Position numbers and translations under genes: made by a program. Of a DNA stretch of 64,000 nucleotides, positions 54,237-62,543 are shown in pieces. This stretch comes from Photobacterium sp. DA100. GTDB taxonomy: Bacteria > Pseudomonadota > Gammaproteobacteria > Enterobacterales > Vibrionaceae. Location of the stretch: the NCBI RefSeq assembly GCF_029223585.1, contig NZ_CP119423.1, positions 2,356,001-2,420,000 of the forward strand, read 5' to 3'. The notes under the pieces were generated by a model. The model saw nothing but the letters and a program-made list of their open reading frames with translations, made no database searches and had not been told where the DNA came from. Each line of letters opens with the position of its first letter. The stretch's first letter is position 1.

Positions 54237-54833
54237 CTAACCCATGATACATTCTGGCCACTTAATCACCCTGTCGCACACATTATTGAGCAAAGGATAA
54301 CTGTGGGAGATAACCAGTGCCCCCAAATGCCTTTGCTGGATATCGGCAGCCAGCACCTGCCAAATGTACTGCTGGGTTATCGCATCAAGTTGAGCCGTGA
54401 TTTCGTCACAAATCAGGTATTGTGTTGATGGTGCCAGCGCCCTGACAATATTTAACCTTTGCAACTCTCCCCCAGAAAGCTGGCTGGGTAGGCGCTTTAA
54501 CCAAGCAGGATTGACCTGATAGCGCGCCAACATCTGCCCGGTGACATTGTGACTCTCGGCCAAAGAACGGGACAAACGCCAACGTGGATTGAAAGCGAAC
54601 TCTGGTGACTGGCTAATCCACTGTACTGGGGAGCCCACACCAGTTTGTTTCATAGGGTGTGATAGCACCCCATGCGAATGGGGAACGAGTCCGGCCAATA
54701 CTTGAGCGAGGGTGGATTTACCACATCCACTGGGGCCATATAGCCCGACAGTCTCTCCCGGCTTGATATTGATATCCGGAAATGCCAATCGCTGCCGCCC
54801 ATACTCGAATGCCCCATTACGCAGACTTAGCAT
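54237..54833 (-). CDS. nikE: Nickel ABC transporter ATP-binding protein (NikE-like)
   Basis: 198 residues with Walker A GPSGCGKST, signature LSGGELQRL and Walker B YLICDEITAQLD (Ile replaces the usual Pro after DE), H-loop ISHSYPL. The start at 54833 has GGAGG at spacing 5 and lies within the end of nikD. Opp/Nik-type ATPase; nickel is inferred from the adjacent nikR and lar genes rather than from a nickel-specific motif. Confidence 0.82.
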   Translation of the reverse strand: MLSLRNGAFEYGRQRLAFPDINIKPGETVGLYGPSGCGKSTLAQVLAGLVPHSHGVLSHPMKQTGVGSPVQWISQSPEFAFNPRWRLSRSLAESHNVTGQMLARYQVNPAWLKRLPSQLSGGELQRLNIVRALAPSTQYLICDEITAQLDAITQQYIWQVLAADIQQRHLGALVISHSYPLLNNVCDRVIKWPECIMG

Positions 54834-55527
54834 AGTGTCCTCCATTTTCCAGATACCAATGTTCAGGTGCGGCTTGCCACAAAGCCTGAGTGTATGGATC
54901 ACAATGGTTATACCAGCCGGCTTGAATTGTCACATCGTCCACCAGTTTTCCCTGATGGAAAACCAATAAACGGTCAACATGCCGAGTCAAGGCAACAATG
55001 TCATGGCTAATGACAACCATCGACTGCCTATCCCCCTGCGACGTTGTCAGCAATGCCAGTAACTGCACTGCCCTGTCATGATCCAATCCAGAAGTCGGCT
55101 CATCAGCAACGAGTAGTGATTTGCCCTGTACCAACCCTAAGGCAATTAAAACCCGTTTAGCCATGCCGCCAGACAATTCTCCCGGGTATTTATTGAGTAA
55201 ACTTATGTCCAACTGACAATGTTTGATGGTCTTGTGATATTGCGCTTCGCTGTGTGCCAACCCTTTCAGCTGGCGACTAACCCTAGCAGTGGGATTCAGG
55301 CAAGCTGCCGATTGAGGGATCAAGGCAATATCTTCATTACAGATAATCCCCCCTTGTTGTTCAAATCCTTGAGGAATAAAGCCCAACAGTGCATGAGCAA
55401 GTACGGTCTTTCCGCTGCCGCTTGCCCCGACAATACCGACTTTCTCTTTATTTCCCACCTCGAAAGTAACATTATCCAGCAGCTTATTAGCACCATGACA
55501 AACGCTTAACTGATCGATGAATAGCAT
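54817..55527 (-). CDS. nikD: Nickel ABC transporter ATP-binding protein (NikD-like)
   Basis: 236 residues with Walker A GASGSGKT, signature LSGGMAKR and Walker B LLVADEPTSGLD. Its start overlaps the nikC stop (TAATG) and its end overlaps nikE by 17 bp, so translation is coupled. Forms the ATPase pair with the NikE-like protein. Confidence 0.84.
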   Translation of the reverse strand: MLFIDQLSVCHGANKLLDNVTFEVGNKEKVGIVGASGSGKTVLAHALLGFIPQGFEQQGGIICNEDIALIPQSAACLNPTARVSRQLKGLAHSEAQYHKTIKHCQLDISLLNKYPGELSGGMAKRVLIALGLVQGKSLLVADEPTSGLDHDRAVQLLALLTTSQGDRQSMVVISHDIVALTRHVDRLLVFHQGKLVDDVTIQAGWYNHCDPYTQALWQAAPEHWYLENGGHYAKSA

Positions 55528-56348
55528 TAATAACCCTTAATTTTTGCAAAACGTACACATGCCTGGCCAATAGCAGAAAGCCATAGCAGCACTACCAGCA
55601 AAACCACCCCCGGAAACAGCGCTAACCACCAATTACCGGATAACATATAGCGACTGGCTTCCGATAACAGGATGCCGATGGAAGGAGTTGTCGGCTCAAG
55701 GCCAAAGCCTAGAAAGGTCAAGCCAGAGACATGAACCAAGGCGTGGGGGATCATCAACAAAATACCAATTAAGCAGTGCGGTAAAATAAATGGCAGTACA
55801 TGGTGCCATAACACCGTCCATTTTGGCCTGCCGAACTGTCCTGCCAACTGTACAAACTGGCACATCAACAGCCCCCTCTGTTCCTCCACCAGCAAGCGAG
55901 TTAATTTGGGCCAATGGGTCAGGGCCACTGCCCAGATAACCCCACTCATACTACCGCCGAGGGCCAATGTAAGGATGATCAGCAGCAGCAAATGCGGGAT
56001 GGCCATAAACATATCCACCAGCAGGGCAACCCCCCATTCGCAGCGGCGGTTGAGCCCGGCAATCACCGTGAGAAACATGGCGATTAAACCGCTTAGGACG
56101 GCCGCGCCTCCTCCAATTTGCAAGCTCAACAACAGCCCCTTGAGGGTACGTCCCCACATATCACGTCCCATCACATCGGTACCAAACCAATGGCTCCATG
56201 TAGGGGGTTGCAATACCAGCTGTAGATCAATGCCCTGCCCTTGAGTGGGATAAAAGATGCAATACACAATAAAGAAGACAAAAACAGCGGTTAATTGCAC
56301 GATGATTAGTGTTTGTTGCTTCAATGCCTGTCGATTGATTTCAGACAT
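55527..56348 (-). CDS. nikC: Nickel/peptide ABC transporter permease (NikC-like)
   Basis: 273 residues with about six membrane helices. GTDVMGRDMWGRTLKGLLLSL near the start and the EAA-like loop (QLAGQFGRPKWTVLWHHVLPFI) are typical of DppC/NikC permeases. The start overlaps the nikB stop by 8 bp. Confidence 0.86.
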   Translation of the reverse strand: MSEINRQALKQQTLIIVQLTAVFVFFIVYCIFYPTQGQGIDLQLVLQPPTWSHWFGTDVMGRDMWGRTLKGLLLSLQIGGGAAVLSGLIAMFLTVIAGLNRRCEWGVALLVDMFMAIPHLLLLIILTLALGGSMSGVIWAVALTHWPKLTRLLVEEQRGLLMCQFVQLAGQFGRPKWTVLWHHVLPFILPHCLIGILLMIPHALVHVSGLTFLGFGLEPTTPSIGILLSEASRYMLSGNWWLALFPGVVLLVVLLWLSAIGQACVRFAKIKGY

Positions 56349-57318
56349 GTCCCCTCCCCTCCGGAAGTAATTTCATACTTATCAACCGTGCCAGCGCGTT
56401 ACCGGCAAACACCAGCAGCATTGACAACAAGGTAATTGCCATCAACAAGGCAATGTCACCGTTGAGTCCGGCAACAACCATCGTCATACCGATACCCGGG
56501 AAGTTGAAAACGGTTTCAATCAAGGCCGAGCCCCCAAGCAGCTCAGACAACCCGGCAAACTGAAGAACAACGGCTGGTGTCAGCGTATTTCTAAACAGGT
56601 GATAACGGTAAATCCCCCACCCGCTCTTGCCTTGCAACCGAGCGTAAAGAACATGCTCACTTGCCAACACCTGGAGTGCCCGCTCACGGGTATGCATGGC
56701 CACATGGCTCATCCCGGACAACGAAAGAACAAGGGTTGGCATGATCAAATACGGCATCTGCTGCCACCAGCTCATCGCATTGGGAGATACTCCGATAGGC
56801 GCCCCACAGCATACCGGCACCCACTGCAATGTCACACCAAATAGGCTAAGCGCCAATAGTGCAATCCAAAACGCCGGGGCAGAAGCCGTCACCCAGCTCA
56901 ACCCTTGAATAAAGCGATCAACTATGCGCCCTTGATATATAGCGGCTAATATCCCAGAGCTATACCCAAGTAGTAACGACCCGAGCCACCCCATTACCAT
57001 TAACCGGAGGGTAAGCGGCACACGCTGGTTCAAGACTTCTATTACGGGCTGTTGCTGTGATATTGAAAAACCCAAGTCACCTTGCATCAAGTTCACTCCC
57101 CACTGGTGAAAACGTGTTGCCAAGGGTTGGTCTAGCCCTAATGTTCCCGAAAACTGGGCCGTGTGTTCAGCACTCATCGCAAAGAGGTTATCGCTGGTGT
57201 AATACAGCATAGGATCAATGGGAGACACTGCCAGCAGAGTAAAAGTCATGGCCAAAACCAAAGCACTCAACAACGTTAGCCGTCCGGCAATCGCTAGCCT
57301 GCTAGCTGACAGCTTCAT
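56341..57318 (-). CDS. nikB: Nickel/peptide ABC transporter permease (NikB-like)
   Basis: 325 residues, DppB/NikB family, with FSGTLGLDQPLATRFHQW and the EAA-like region RERALQVLASEHVLYARLQG. The start ATG at 57318 shares one base with the nikA stop (TGATG), so I prefer it to the upstream GTG-type frame at 57339. Confidence 0.86.
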   Translation of the reverse strand: MKLSASRLAIAGRLTLLSALVLAMTFTLLAVSPIDPMLYYTSDNLFAMSAEHTAQFSGTLGLDQPLATRFHQWGVNLMQGDLGFSISQQQPVIEVLNQRVPLTLRLMVMGWLGSLLLGYSSGILAAIYQGRIVDRFIQGLSWVTASAPAFWIALLALSLFGVTLQWVPVCCGAPIGVSPNAMSWWQQMPYLIMPTLVLSLSGMSHVAMHTRERALQVLASEHVLYARLQGKSGWGIYRYHLFRNTLTPAVVLQFAGLSELLGGSALIETVFNFPGIGMTMVVAGLNGDIALLMAITLLSMLLVFAGNALARLISMKLLPEGRGHV

Positions 57319-58865
57319 CACGGGCAACTCCACTGCCATTGCTCAATGGTTCGGGTGATCGGCCAGCCGTGTTGATGGGGTTCAGGTAGCGGCTCACCAA
57401 TATCGAGGCATTGATTGACAGCGTAAAGGTGGTTGATATTGACCAACCAGCTCCAAGGAAGATCGCGATCTAGTTGTTGGTACAACGCATCCCAGTATGG
57501 GCGTGTGTGCTCAATGCCACTGGCCTGTTTAATCCTAGAGAGATTGAAGTCAACTATTCCATTGGCATAGTAACCGGAGTTGTACCACCCCTCTCCGGCA
57601 TTTTCACTGCCATAAACCAAGAACATTTCACTGATATTGTGACTACCAAAACCCATCAATACCGGATGATGTGACATTTCCCGCCCGATATGCGTCCAAC
57701 TGGCTCCACGAACATTAACCTCGATCCCTAGCGGCTCAGCCATTGCGGCTACCGCCAGAGATAGCTGCTCGCGTACGCTGTCCCCGGCGGGATAATACAA
57801 CGTAAAAATTGCCTTCACGCCGTCTCTCTCCCTAATAAGATTGCTCTTATCAAAGAACCAGCCTGCCAGTTCCAGCTGCAAGGAAATTTCGTCAATATCA
57901 GCAAGCTTCCGCGGTTCGATAGTCGGTCCCCAAGGTAATCCATCTGCTAGAGAGAAAGCTGGCCGGCCATAGCCCTGCAAAACACCAGAAACTAGCAGTT
58001 CTCGGTTAATTACCTGGTCAATCGCACGACGGATTGCAACATCGGAAGTGACCTCATTGCCACCACGCTCTTTGGAAAGAGGGTTAACGGGCCAAACAAT
58101 ACCCCGGTTATCATTGGTCTCGACAGAAACAAGTCGATGATTCCCACTTACCAAGCTGGCGTAACGCTGTGGCACCGACGCTAAGTCAATCTGGCCACTG
58201 CGCACCAAAGAGATCAGACTGTCTTCACTGGCAAATACGATAATCAGCTTTTGAACGGCAGGTTGCTGACCATAGTAATAGGGGTTGCGCTCAAGTACGA
58301 TTTGTTGCCCTTTATCCCAGCGGACAAAACGGAATGGACCACTGCCCAACGGGTTCTGGCCGTAACTTTGCTGATAGACCTTGTGTGCGACAATACCGAC
58401 GGATGCCAATAAATCAGCAAACCCCAAGTCAGGTTCAGCAAGATCAAAACGTAAGGTATTGAGGCTTTCAATGCTTATCTGCTCAATCATGCTGGCATCA
58501 TGGACGGACTTTCCGTCCTGCAGTTGTTGGTAGGTAAAAGCGACATCCTTGGCAGTTAAACGGCTCCCATCACCAAAACGCACATCATCCCGGAGCGTTA
58601 GGGTCCAGCTCAAACGGTCATCAGAAACACTGACCTGTGTGGCTAAATCCGGAATAAGTTCCATTCCACGCCCGCGCTTTAACAGGGTCGATTGAATCAG
58701 GGGATCGCCATATCGTCCCCAACCCATAATGGGGTCTAGCCCCATTTCGGGCTCATCAGTAAAACCCAAAATCCACTGTTGGTTATTTGAGGCACTAAGT
58801 TGGAAAGAAAAAAAGAAACAACTAATTACAGCCAATAACCGGAAGAAATATTTATTCGACGGCAT
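57318..58865 (-). CDS. nikA: Nickel ABC transporter substrate-binding protein (NikA-like)
   Basis: About 515 residues, SBP_bac_5 family, close in length to E. coli NikA (524). Start at 58865 gives a signal peptide (KYFFRLLAVISCFFFSFQLSA); the frame is open to 58970 but the extra residues are non-coding and overlap the operators. The fold motifs LVPDLAT-like, YQQLQDGKSVHDA and RNPYYYGQQPAVQKL fit peptide/nickel receptors. First gene of nikABCDE, divergent from nikR. Known NikA proteins bind Ni as a histidine complex; the histidine-containing stretch SHHPVLMGFGSHNIS could contribute. Peptide or other substrate remains possible. Confidence 0.82.
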   Translation of the reverse strand: MPSNKYFFRLLAVISCFFFSFQLSASNNQQWILGFTDEPEMGLDPIMGWGRYGDPLIQSTLLKRGRGMELIPDLATQVSVSDDRLSWTLTLRDDVRFGDGSRLTAKDVAFTYQQLQDGKSVHDASMIEQISIESLNTLRFDLAEPDLGFADLLASVGIVAHKVYQQSYGQNPLGSGPFRFVRWDKGQQIVLERNPYYYGQQPAVQKLIIVFASEDSLISLVRSGQIDLASVPQRYASLVSGNHRLVSVETNDNRGIVWPVNPLSKERGGNEVTSDVAIRRAIDQVINRELLVSGVLQGYGRPAFSLADGLPWGPTIEPRKLADIDEISLQLELAGWFFDKSNLIRERDGVKAIFTLYYPAGDSVREQLSLAVAAMAEPLGIEVNVRGASWTHIGREMSHHPVLMGFGSHNISEMFLVYGSENAGEGWYNSGYYANGIVDFNLSRIKQASGIEHTRPYWDALYQQLDRDLPWSWLVNINHLYAVNQCLDIGEPLPEPHQHGWPITRTIEQWQWSCP

Positions 58866-58896
58866 CACGTTTTTACTTTTTAAGTTTGGATATGTA

Positions 58897-58925
58897 GTTA
58901 ACACTATCACCAAATTCGTGTTAAC
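58897..58925. promoter_or_regulatory. Inverted repeat in the nikA/nikR promoter
   Basis: GTTAACAC and GTGTTAAC, perfect 8-bp arms separated by 13 bp. Its half-site spacing (21 bp) suits a NikR tetramer. Candidate NikR operator. Confidence 0.55.
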
Positions 58926-58929
58926 GTGA

Positions 58930-58970
58930 GTGATAGATATCACACAAATAAAAAGAGTGACCAATATCAC
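58930..58970. promoter_or_regulatory. Paired palindromic operators directly before nikR
   Basis: GTGATAGATATCAC (58930-58943) and GTGACCAATATCAC (58957-58970), centres 27 bp apart. The second ends right against the nikR ATG. Same pair spacing as upstream of pfkB and the TIM-like gene. Occupancy would block nikR translation start or promoter and the divergent nikA promoter. Confidence 0.7.
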
Positions 58971-59390
58971 ATGAGAGATTCAAACAAAGAAATCATTCGA
59001 TTTTCGCTTTCTTTTCCAGGAGAACTTTACCAAGAAATGATGACAAACCTCGGTGATCGTCAATATCAATCACGATCGGAATATTTCCGCGACCTATTCA
59101 GGGGAAGTCGTACCCATGATGAATGGCGTTCACCAAACCGCGAGGTAGTCGGTGTTCTCAGCATCGTATACAATCATCACCAACGAGGGCTTAGTGAAAA
59201 AATAAATGCAATTCAACATGATAGTAAAGCTCACGTCCAATGTACGACTCATGTCCACCTTCAACACGAGTTATGTTTGGAAAACACCGTTATCGTTGGC
59301 AAAAGCGCAGATGTAACGGCACTGGCCAATCAAATATCAGCGTTAAAAGGCGTCGAACAAGCACAGCTCATTCAACATCAAAATAGGTAG
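58971..59390 (+). CDS. nikR: Nickel-responsive transcriptional regulator NikR
   Basis: 139 residues. Ribbon-helix-helix N-terminus (EIIRFSLSFPGELYQEMM), then the metal-binding ACT domain with His83, His94, His96 and Cys102, exactly offset by seven from the E. coli ligands His76, His87, His89 and Cys95. Start: ATG 58971 gives the expected length; a GTG at 58926 would add 15 unlikely residues that coincide with the operators. It represses nickel uptake when nickel is plentiful, and here it may also watch over the lar genes, whose promoter shares the operator pair. Confidence 0.92.
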   Translation: MRDSNKEIIRFSLSFPGELYQEMMTNLGDRQYQSRSEYFRDLFRGSRTHDEWRSPNREVVGVLSIVYNHHQRGLSEKINAIQHDSKAHVQCTTHVHLQHELCLENTVIVGKSADVTALANQISALKGVEQAQLIQHQNR

Positions 59391-59391
59391 A

Positions 59392-59432
59392 GTGACATAG
59401 ATCACAATATGTATTTTGGTGACTTATATCAC
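59392..59432. promoter_or_regulatory. Paired palindromic operators before the TIM-like gene
   Basis: GTGACATAGATCAC (59392-59405) and GTGACTTATATCAC (59419-59432), centres 27 bp apart, starting 2 bp after the nikR stop codon. Third member of the set. Confidence 0.7.
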
Positions 59433-59496
59433 TAATTCAATTTAGCGATACTGATATATTCAGTTGACACATCCTACAAAGACGTGAACCTAAACA

Positions 59497-60420
59497 ATGA
59501 AAAAGAATATTCTAATTAATTTAAAACGATTTGAAGTAAACAGAGAAAATGGCGGAGTATGCCCATCTGATAATCCTGTCCAATGGATTAAAAACACTAT
59601 CCAAGGCATTATTGATTCAGGTTGGGCTAGTAACAGCAAAATAGAACTCACCGTTTTCGTTCCTGACATCCTCTTGATCGCAGCAGTCGAACAGATAAAA
59701 ACCAATCCGGCCCCTTCAATTGCCAATATACGTATAGGAAGCCAGAGTTGTCATCGTGAGGATGTGGCTGTCGGCGGCAATTTTGGCGCATTCACATCAC
59801 ACCCGCTAGCCTCAACACAGGCGATAGTGGGGAGTAAAGTAAGCCTCATTGGTCACTGTGAAGAACGACGCCATCTTAACTTTATCCTTGCACAATATAC
59901 TGAAGCTGAATCATTTTGCCCCCACACAGCCAATAAGGTTGTCAGTGATATCATCAGTGAAAAAGCTTGCCGTGCCCTAGGGCAGCAAATGAAGGCCGTT
60001 ATCTGTATCGGCGAGACAGCCGAAGAACGTGGCAAAGGGACAGAGCAAGAGCAGCTAGCAAGAGCTAAAATCGTTCTGGAGAACCAAATCGTTAGTAGCC
60101 TTGCAAAAATCCCTCCCGCACAGTTAGAGGGCAATATAATACTTGCTTACGAGCCGGTTTGGGCGATTGGCCCAGGTAAAACACCACCGAATAGTGATTA
60201 TATTGGGCTTATCACAGATTTCATCAAGCAAACAGTCAATGCCAATTTCAAAACCACTCCACCTGTCGTTTATGGTGGGGGGTTGAAAGCTGAAAATGCA
60301 GCGATGCTTGCTGATATTTATCAACTCGATGGCGGACTTATTGCCCTGACGAACTTCATCCATCCCATTGGTTTTCAAGTTGATGAGCTTGGCAAGATCT
60401 TATCAATTTACACTTCATAG
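59497..60420 (+). CDS. Triosephosphate isomerase-like protein, divergent
   Basis: 307 residues, about 50 longer than ordinary TIM. Catalytic residues are kept: Asn8/Lys10 (INLKRF), His120 in LIGHCEERR and Glu219 in AYEPVWAIG. Differences from ordinary TIM: GHSERR reads GHCEERR with one extra residue, GGSV reads GGGL, and the phosphate loop GGAS reads IALTN. TIM relatives such as the erythrulose-phosphate isomerases of polyol pathways show that this fold handles other substrates. It probably isomerises the aldolase product. Own promoter with operator pair; terminator follows. Confidence 0.82.
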   Translation: MKKNILINLKRFEVNRENGGVCPSDNPVQWIKNTIQGIIDSGWASNSKIELTVFVPDILLIAAVEQIKTNPAPSIANIRIGSQSCHREDVAVGGNFGAFTSHPLASTQAIVGSKVSLIGHCEERRHLNFILAQYTEAESFCPHTANKVVSDIISEKACRALGQQMKAVICIGETAEERGKGTEQEQLARAKIVLENQIVSSLAKIPPAQLEGNIILAYEPVWAIGPGKTPPNSDYIGLITDFIKQTVNANFKTTPPVVYGGGLKAENAAMLADIYQLDGGLIALTNFIHPIGFQVDELGKILSIYTS

Positions 60421-60440
60421 AAAATAATAATATAAAAAAT

Positions 60441-60478
60441 AAAAAGCCCCTCCATAATTTTTAGGCGGGGCTTTTTTT
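60441..60478 (+). terminator. Rho-independent terminator after the TIM-like gene
   Basis: AAAAAGCCCC pairs with GGGGCTTTTT, with an AT-rich loop and T run. Confidence 0.9.
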
Positions 60479-60524
60479 GACTATTTACTATGACACCATA
60501 ATCAAATAAAATTCAGTGATAACG

Positions 60525-61340
60525 TTAAAACAAGGTATACATTAACAAACTCACCGATATCACTGTTAAAGTAATTAAATACGTTGTTTTTTCTGAGATC
60601 TTTTCTAATAGCGAAGCCGCAACAGGAACACCAATAAATGAACCAAACACAAAGTAAATGGCAGTACTCACATCTGCCTGCCCGCCTTTGGCATAACCTA
60701 ACGCGGCAAAACCTGACAGGAAAAGCGCCAGTACAACCGATGAACCAATGGCTTTTTTAATGTCCACATTCAATATGTTATTCAATACCGGTAGTAATAA
60801 GACGCCACCGCCCACGCCTGTCGAGCCAAGCACGGAGCCGCAAAACATACCGGATAATAAAGCTTTTCTATCGGTATTTCCGGTACCCGTCATTGCTAAT
60901 TTGGCTTGAGGCTTTGCCCTGAACTTGTGATAAACAGACATCAAGGAGCCTACCATGACCACGGTTACCAAACCGGTAATGATTGACTGAGTCATATCTG
61001 CATGTAATGGGTGCTGGTTAAAATAGACTACAATCTGAGTCACTAGAAAAGTCAGCGGCATTGCCCCGACAAATAATATTGAGATTTGCCGCCATGAGAC
61101 ATTTTTTGCTTTGACATGAATGATAGAGGCATTTATTTTTACCAGCGCTGAAATTAAACTTGCGGTACCCACAGCGAGCACTGGAGCCATACCACAAAAT
61201 ATTTGCAGCATCGGGATCAATAAGACACCACCACCGACACCAGTTAATCCAAGGCACAAACCAAAAATACTGCCAAGAGCAATTTTTAGCATGATCCCAT
61301 CGGTAGTTAATATCTCGATCACAAGGCTAAACATATCCAT
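60525..61340 (-). CDS. TSUP family permease (TauE/SafE), second copy
   Basis: 271 residues with eight predicted helices and two copies of the family motif (GLTGVGGGVLLIPML and GSTGVGGGVLLLPVL). Start at 61340 has AGGAAACACAAT upstream; the frame is open to 61415. Proteins of this family export sulfite or sulfonates in several sulfonate and sulfosugar pathways. Placed between the TIM-like gene and the sulfatase-maturase group, it could expel sulfur from desulfation, but this is inference. Confidence 0.84.
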   Translation of the reverse strand: MDMFSLVIEILTTDGIMLKIALGSIFGLCLGLTGVGGGVLLIPMLQIFCGMAPVLAVGTASLISALVKINASIIHVKAKNVSWRQISILFVGAMPLTFLVTQIVVYFNQHPLHADMTQSIITGLVTVVMVGSLMSVYHKFRAKPQAKLAMTGTGNTDRKALLSGMFCGSVLGSTGVGGGVLLLPVLNNILNVDIKKAIGSSVVLALFLSGFAALGYAKGGQADVSTAIYFVFGSFIGVPVAASLLEKISEKTTYLITLTVISVSLLMYTLF

Positions 61341-61420
61341 ATTGTGTTTCCTAGCATAATTGTAATTATTTACTTCTAAAGATTTTGCTAGGTCTATTTT
61401 ATGAGAACATCTCAATTAAA

Positions 61421-61520
61421 TTTTATGGCGGTGATCAGGTTTAATATGGTAACCACAGTAAATTTTTATGGCGACGATCATATTTGTTTATCTCATTATC
61501 AGGTATGGTATCCACTGTAA
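61421..61520. promoter_or_regulatory. Degenerate duplication in the Crp-like regulator promoter
   Basis: Two units of TTTTATGGCGnnGATCA (61421-61437, 61464-61480), each followed by TATGGTAwCCACwGTAA (61445-61461, 61504-61520). The core TGGTAACCA and TGGTATCCA are near-palindromes. Probably operators for autoregulation. Confidence 0.6.
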
Positions 61521-61547
61521 TTTTGTTGTGTATAGCGGATAATAGCT

Positions 61548-62165
61548 GTGGATATTCGAACCCAATTAACCCACCAAATAGAGCTAAAGAGTTTTGCCAA
61601 AAAACAGGTGGTGTATCGCAGCGGAGTACCAGCCAAAGGCTTCTACTACGTTGATGAGGGATTAGTTGGCCTATACCAAGTCTCTGAAACGGGGAAAGAA
61701 TCTCTCCTTAGGATCTACGGCCCGGGATCTTTTTTCGGCTACCGCTCTCTTTTCACCAATCAACATTACCCGTCCACCGCAAGGGCAATGCTTGCTAGCA
61801 AAATAGTCCATGTCGACGTTAACGACTTTAAGTCTCTCGATCTTGTGGCACCGAGCCTTGCAGACTTCCTGATGAAGGAAGTCTGTGCCGAACTGGGCGA
61901 AGCCGAAAAGCGGTTGATGCAATTCAACGCCTTCAGTGCCAAAAAGCGTATCCTTGATACCATTTACTATGTGTTCCATACCTATCCAGAGTATCCCTGG
62001 ACCTACCGGGAAATCGGCGAGTACAGCGGAACAGATACCACAACCGTGATCCGCTACTGTAAGACACTGAAAGAATCGGGAATACTCGAAAGCAACAGCC
62101 GCAAGCCACTTCCCGTCAGCCTCCACCAGCTCGCTGATTATCGTAAATCACTATTGGTCAATTAA
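61548..62165 (+). CDS. Crp/Fnr-family transcriptional regulator
   Basis: 205 residues: an N-terminal cyclic-nucleotide-binding-like barrel (GFYYVDEGLVGLYQVSETGKE, GPGSFFGYRSLF), a dimerisation helix and a C-terminal winged helix (YREIGEYSGTDTTTVIRYCKTLKESGIL). No N-terminal cysteine cluster, so it is not a true FNR. The recognition helix keeps one Crp-like arginine but has Thr where Crp has Arg180 and Glu181, implying different DNA specificity. Start GTG 61548 has GGAT 7 bp upstream. Likely operon with the DUF202 and maturase genes. Confidence 0.88.
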   Translation: MDIRTQLTHQIELKSFAKKQVVYRSGVPAKGFYYVDEGLVGLYQVSETGKESLLRIYGPGSFFGYRSLFTNQHYPSTARAMLASKIVHVDVNDFKSLDLVAPSLADFLMKEVCAELGEAEKRLMQFNAFSAKKRILDTIYYVFHTYPEYPWTYREIGEYSGTDTTTVIRYCKTLKESGILESNSRKPLPVSLHQLADYRKSLLVN

Positions 62166-62171
62166 CGCATC

Positions 62172-62543
62172 ATGAAATCACTCAGACGTCGACTTCCACG
62201 CAAGACTTGGCGCCATGAAGGGCAGGCACCAGATTACCGCTTCTCGCTAGCGAATGAACGGACTTATCTGGCCTGGATACGCACAGCGCTGGCGCTTCTT
62301 GCAGGGGCTATCGGTATTGACCAACTGACACCGGATCTTGCCGATCCGCTTGTTAGGATCAGCCTTTCCTCTTTTTTGTGCCTGTGCTCAGGTCTGCTGG
62401 CTGTATTTGCCTATCGCCGCTGGGCCCAAAATGAGAAGGCTATGCGGGCTAACCAGCAACTCAAGTATACCGGCTTTCTCAAAATCATTAGCCTTGTGAT
62501 GCTGTTCCTTACCTCGGTTGTAATTTTGGTTATCCTGTTATGA
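62172..62543 (+). CDS. yidH: DUF202 family inner membrane protein (YidH-like)
   Basis: 123 residues, three membrane helices, family motif FSLANERTYLAWIRTALALLAGAIG. In E. coli yidH sits with yidG, sulfatase yidJ and maturase yidF, and the same grouping appears here. Role unknown; the association suggests a part in sulfatase use or sulfate handling. The end overlaps the next gene. Confidence 0.82.
   Translation: MKSLRRRLPRKTWRHEGQAPDYRFSLANERTYLAWIRTALALLAGAIGIDQLTPDLADPLVRISLSSFLCLCSGLLAVFAYRRWAQNEKAMRANQQLKYTGFLKIISLVMLFLTSVVILVILL

Noticed and set aside
58926..58970. GTG start for nikR at 58926 and a long nikA frame up to 58970
   Set aside because: Both would turn the paired operators into coding sequence and give N-terminal residues unlike the families. 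Family length and the signal peptide position support starts at 58971 and 58865.
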